Shown piece after piece: positions 63,911 through 64,000 of a stretch of 64,000 nt of DNA; the first letter of the stretch is position 1; each line of letters starts with the position of its first letter. The notes below the pieces were generated by a model, which saw only the letters and a program-made list of their open reading frames with translations, was not told the origin of the DNA and made no database searches. This DNA is from Sphingopyxis sp. PET50. Its GTDB lineage: Bacteria > Pseudomonadota > Alphaproteobacteria > Sphingomonadales > Sphingomonadaceae. The position numbers and the translations under genes are program-made. The stretch lies in NCBI RefSeq assembly GCF_025244705.1, contig NZ_CP104207.1, positions 124,001 to 188,000 of the forward strand. Direction: 5' to 3'.

Positions 63911-64000
63911 ATGTCCACCATCTCCAAAACGCTCACCTTCGACACGTCGACGAGCCGCGCCAACCCGACGCCGCAGCCGATGAAGCGCCTGACGGTGCCG
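63911..64000 (+). CDS. panB: Probable 3-methyl-2-oxobutanoate hydroxymethyltransferase, N-terminal part only
   Basis: Thirty codons up to the window edge: MSTISKTLTFDTSTSRANPT then PQPMKRLTVP. The SRANPTPxPMKRLTVP pattern is how I recall sphingomonad PanB (pantothenate pathway) starting, just before its RLTVPxIRxRKG segment. The catalytic parts are outside the window, so this is a tentative call. It is divergent from the XRE operon; no clear promoter is seen in 63844-63910. Confidence 0.5.
   Translation, partial: MSTISKTLTFDTSTSRANPTPQPMKRLTVP

Overview
The window is high-GC, densely packed chromosomal DNA of a sphingomonad-type alphaproteobacterium, most like Sphingopyxis or a close relative. 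This rests on recognisable protein families and on gene order: an XrtA-associated glycosyltransferase, class II DAHP synthase, a ZapE-malate dehydrogenase-2-oxoglutarate dehydrogenase stretch, and obgE-proB. It also rests on the many dispersed palindromic repeats that are typical of intergenic DNA in this order. Genes are often coupled by 4-base ATGA overlaps. I see no rRNA, tRNA, CRISPR array, integrase or classical transposase.

Layout. 1-5.8 kb: an exopolysaccharide glycosyltransferase, a membrane protein, an S24-type repressor with TAGGA/TCCTA operator repeats facing a small divergent gene pair, two secreted or lipoprotein genes, and a soluble chemoreceptor. 5.9-9.9 kb: aquaporin, galU and a YfiB-YfiN-YfiR cyclic-di-GMP module. 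10-15.4 kb: msrA, an M48 peptidase, heme A synthase, rplM-rpsI and a PepSY protein. 15.4-25 kb: a phosphotransferase/DUF7064 pair, a metallophosphoesterase with a lipid kinase, an esterase with a nucleotidyltransferase, a P-loop kinase, an ICMT-like methyltransferase and a flippase. 25-42 kb: central carbon metabolism (sdhB, mdh, sucD, sucA, sucB, lpdA). It is interrupted by a polysaccharide deacetylase, a PAP2 phosphatase, a DUF4157 (eCIS-core) multidomain protein and a GIY-YIG gene inside an inverted-repeat unit. 42-56.9 kb: membrane and hydrolase genes, sppA, an epimerase, proB, obgE, a TetR/metal-dependent hydrolase pair, NfeD/SPFH, a CitE-like lyase and an M28 peptidase. 57-64 kb: DAHP synthase, a Popeye-like cNMP protein, an ArsC-like protein, a GDPD-type diesterase, an aldo/keto reductase, a hydrolase, an XRE regulator with two small membrane proteins, and the start of what looks like panB.

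How genes work together: sdhB, mdh, sucA, sucB, sucD and lpdA supply much of the lower TCA cycle, but sucC and sdhCDA are not here. YfiBNR is expected to tie envelope state to c-di-GMP. GalU and the first glycosyltransferase feed surface polysaccharide.

A caution runs through the annotation. About twenty genes, including essential ones such as lpdA, sucA and sucB, are broken by 1-2 base indels. At nineteen of these sites the reading frame is restored by rebuilding a GCCGGC hexamer, so consensus errors at one (perhaps methylated) motif are far likelier than real pseudogenes. I therefore give such genes their full reconstructed span as CDS and state the breaks. The two most interesting biological leads are the DUF4157-protease-barrel protein at 30341-31919 and the GIY-YIG gene enclosed by the same inverted repeat pair that occurs elsewhere in the window as short empty units.
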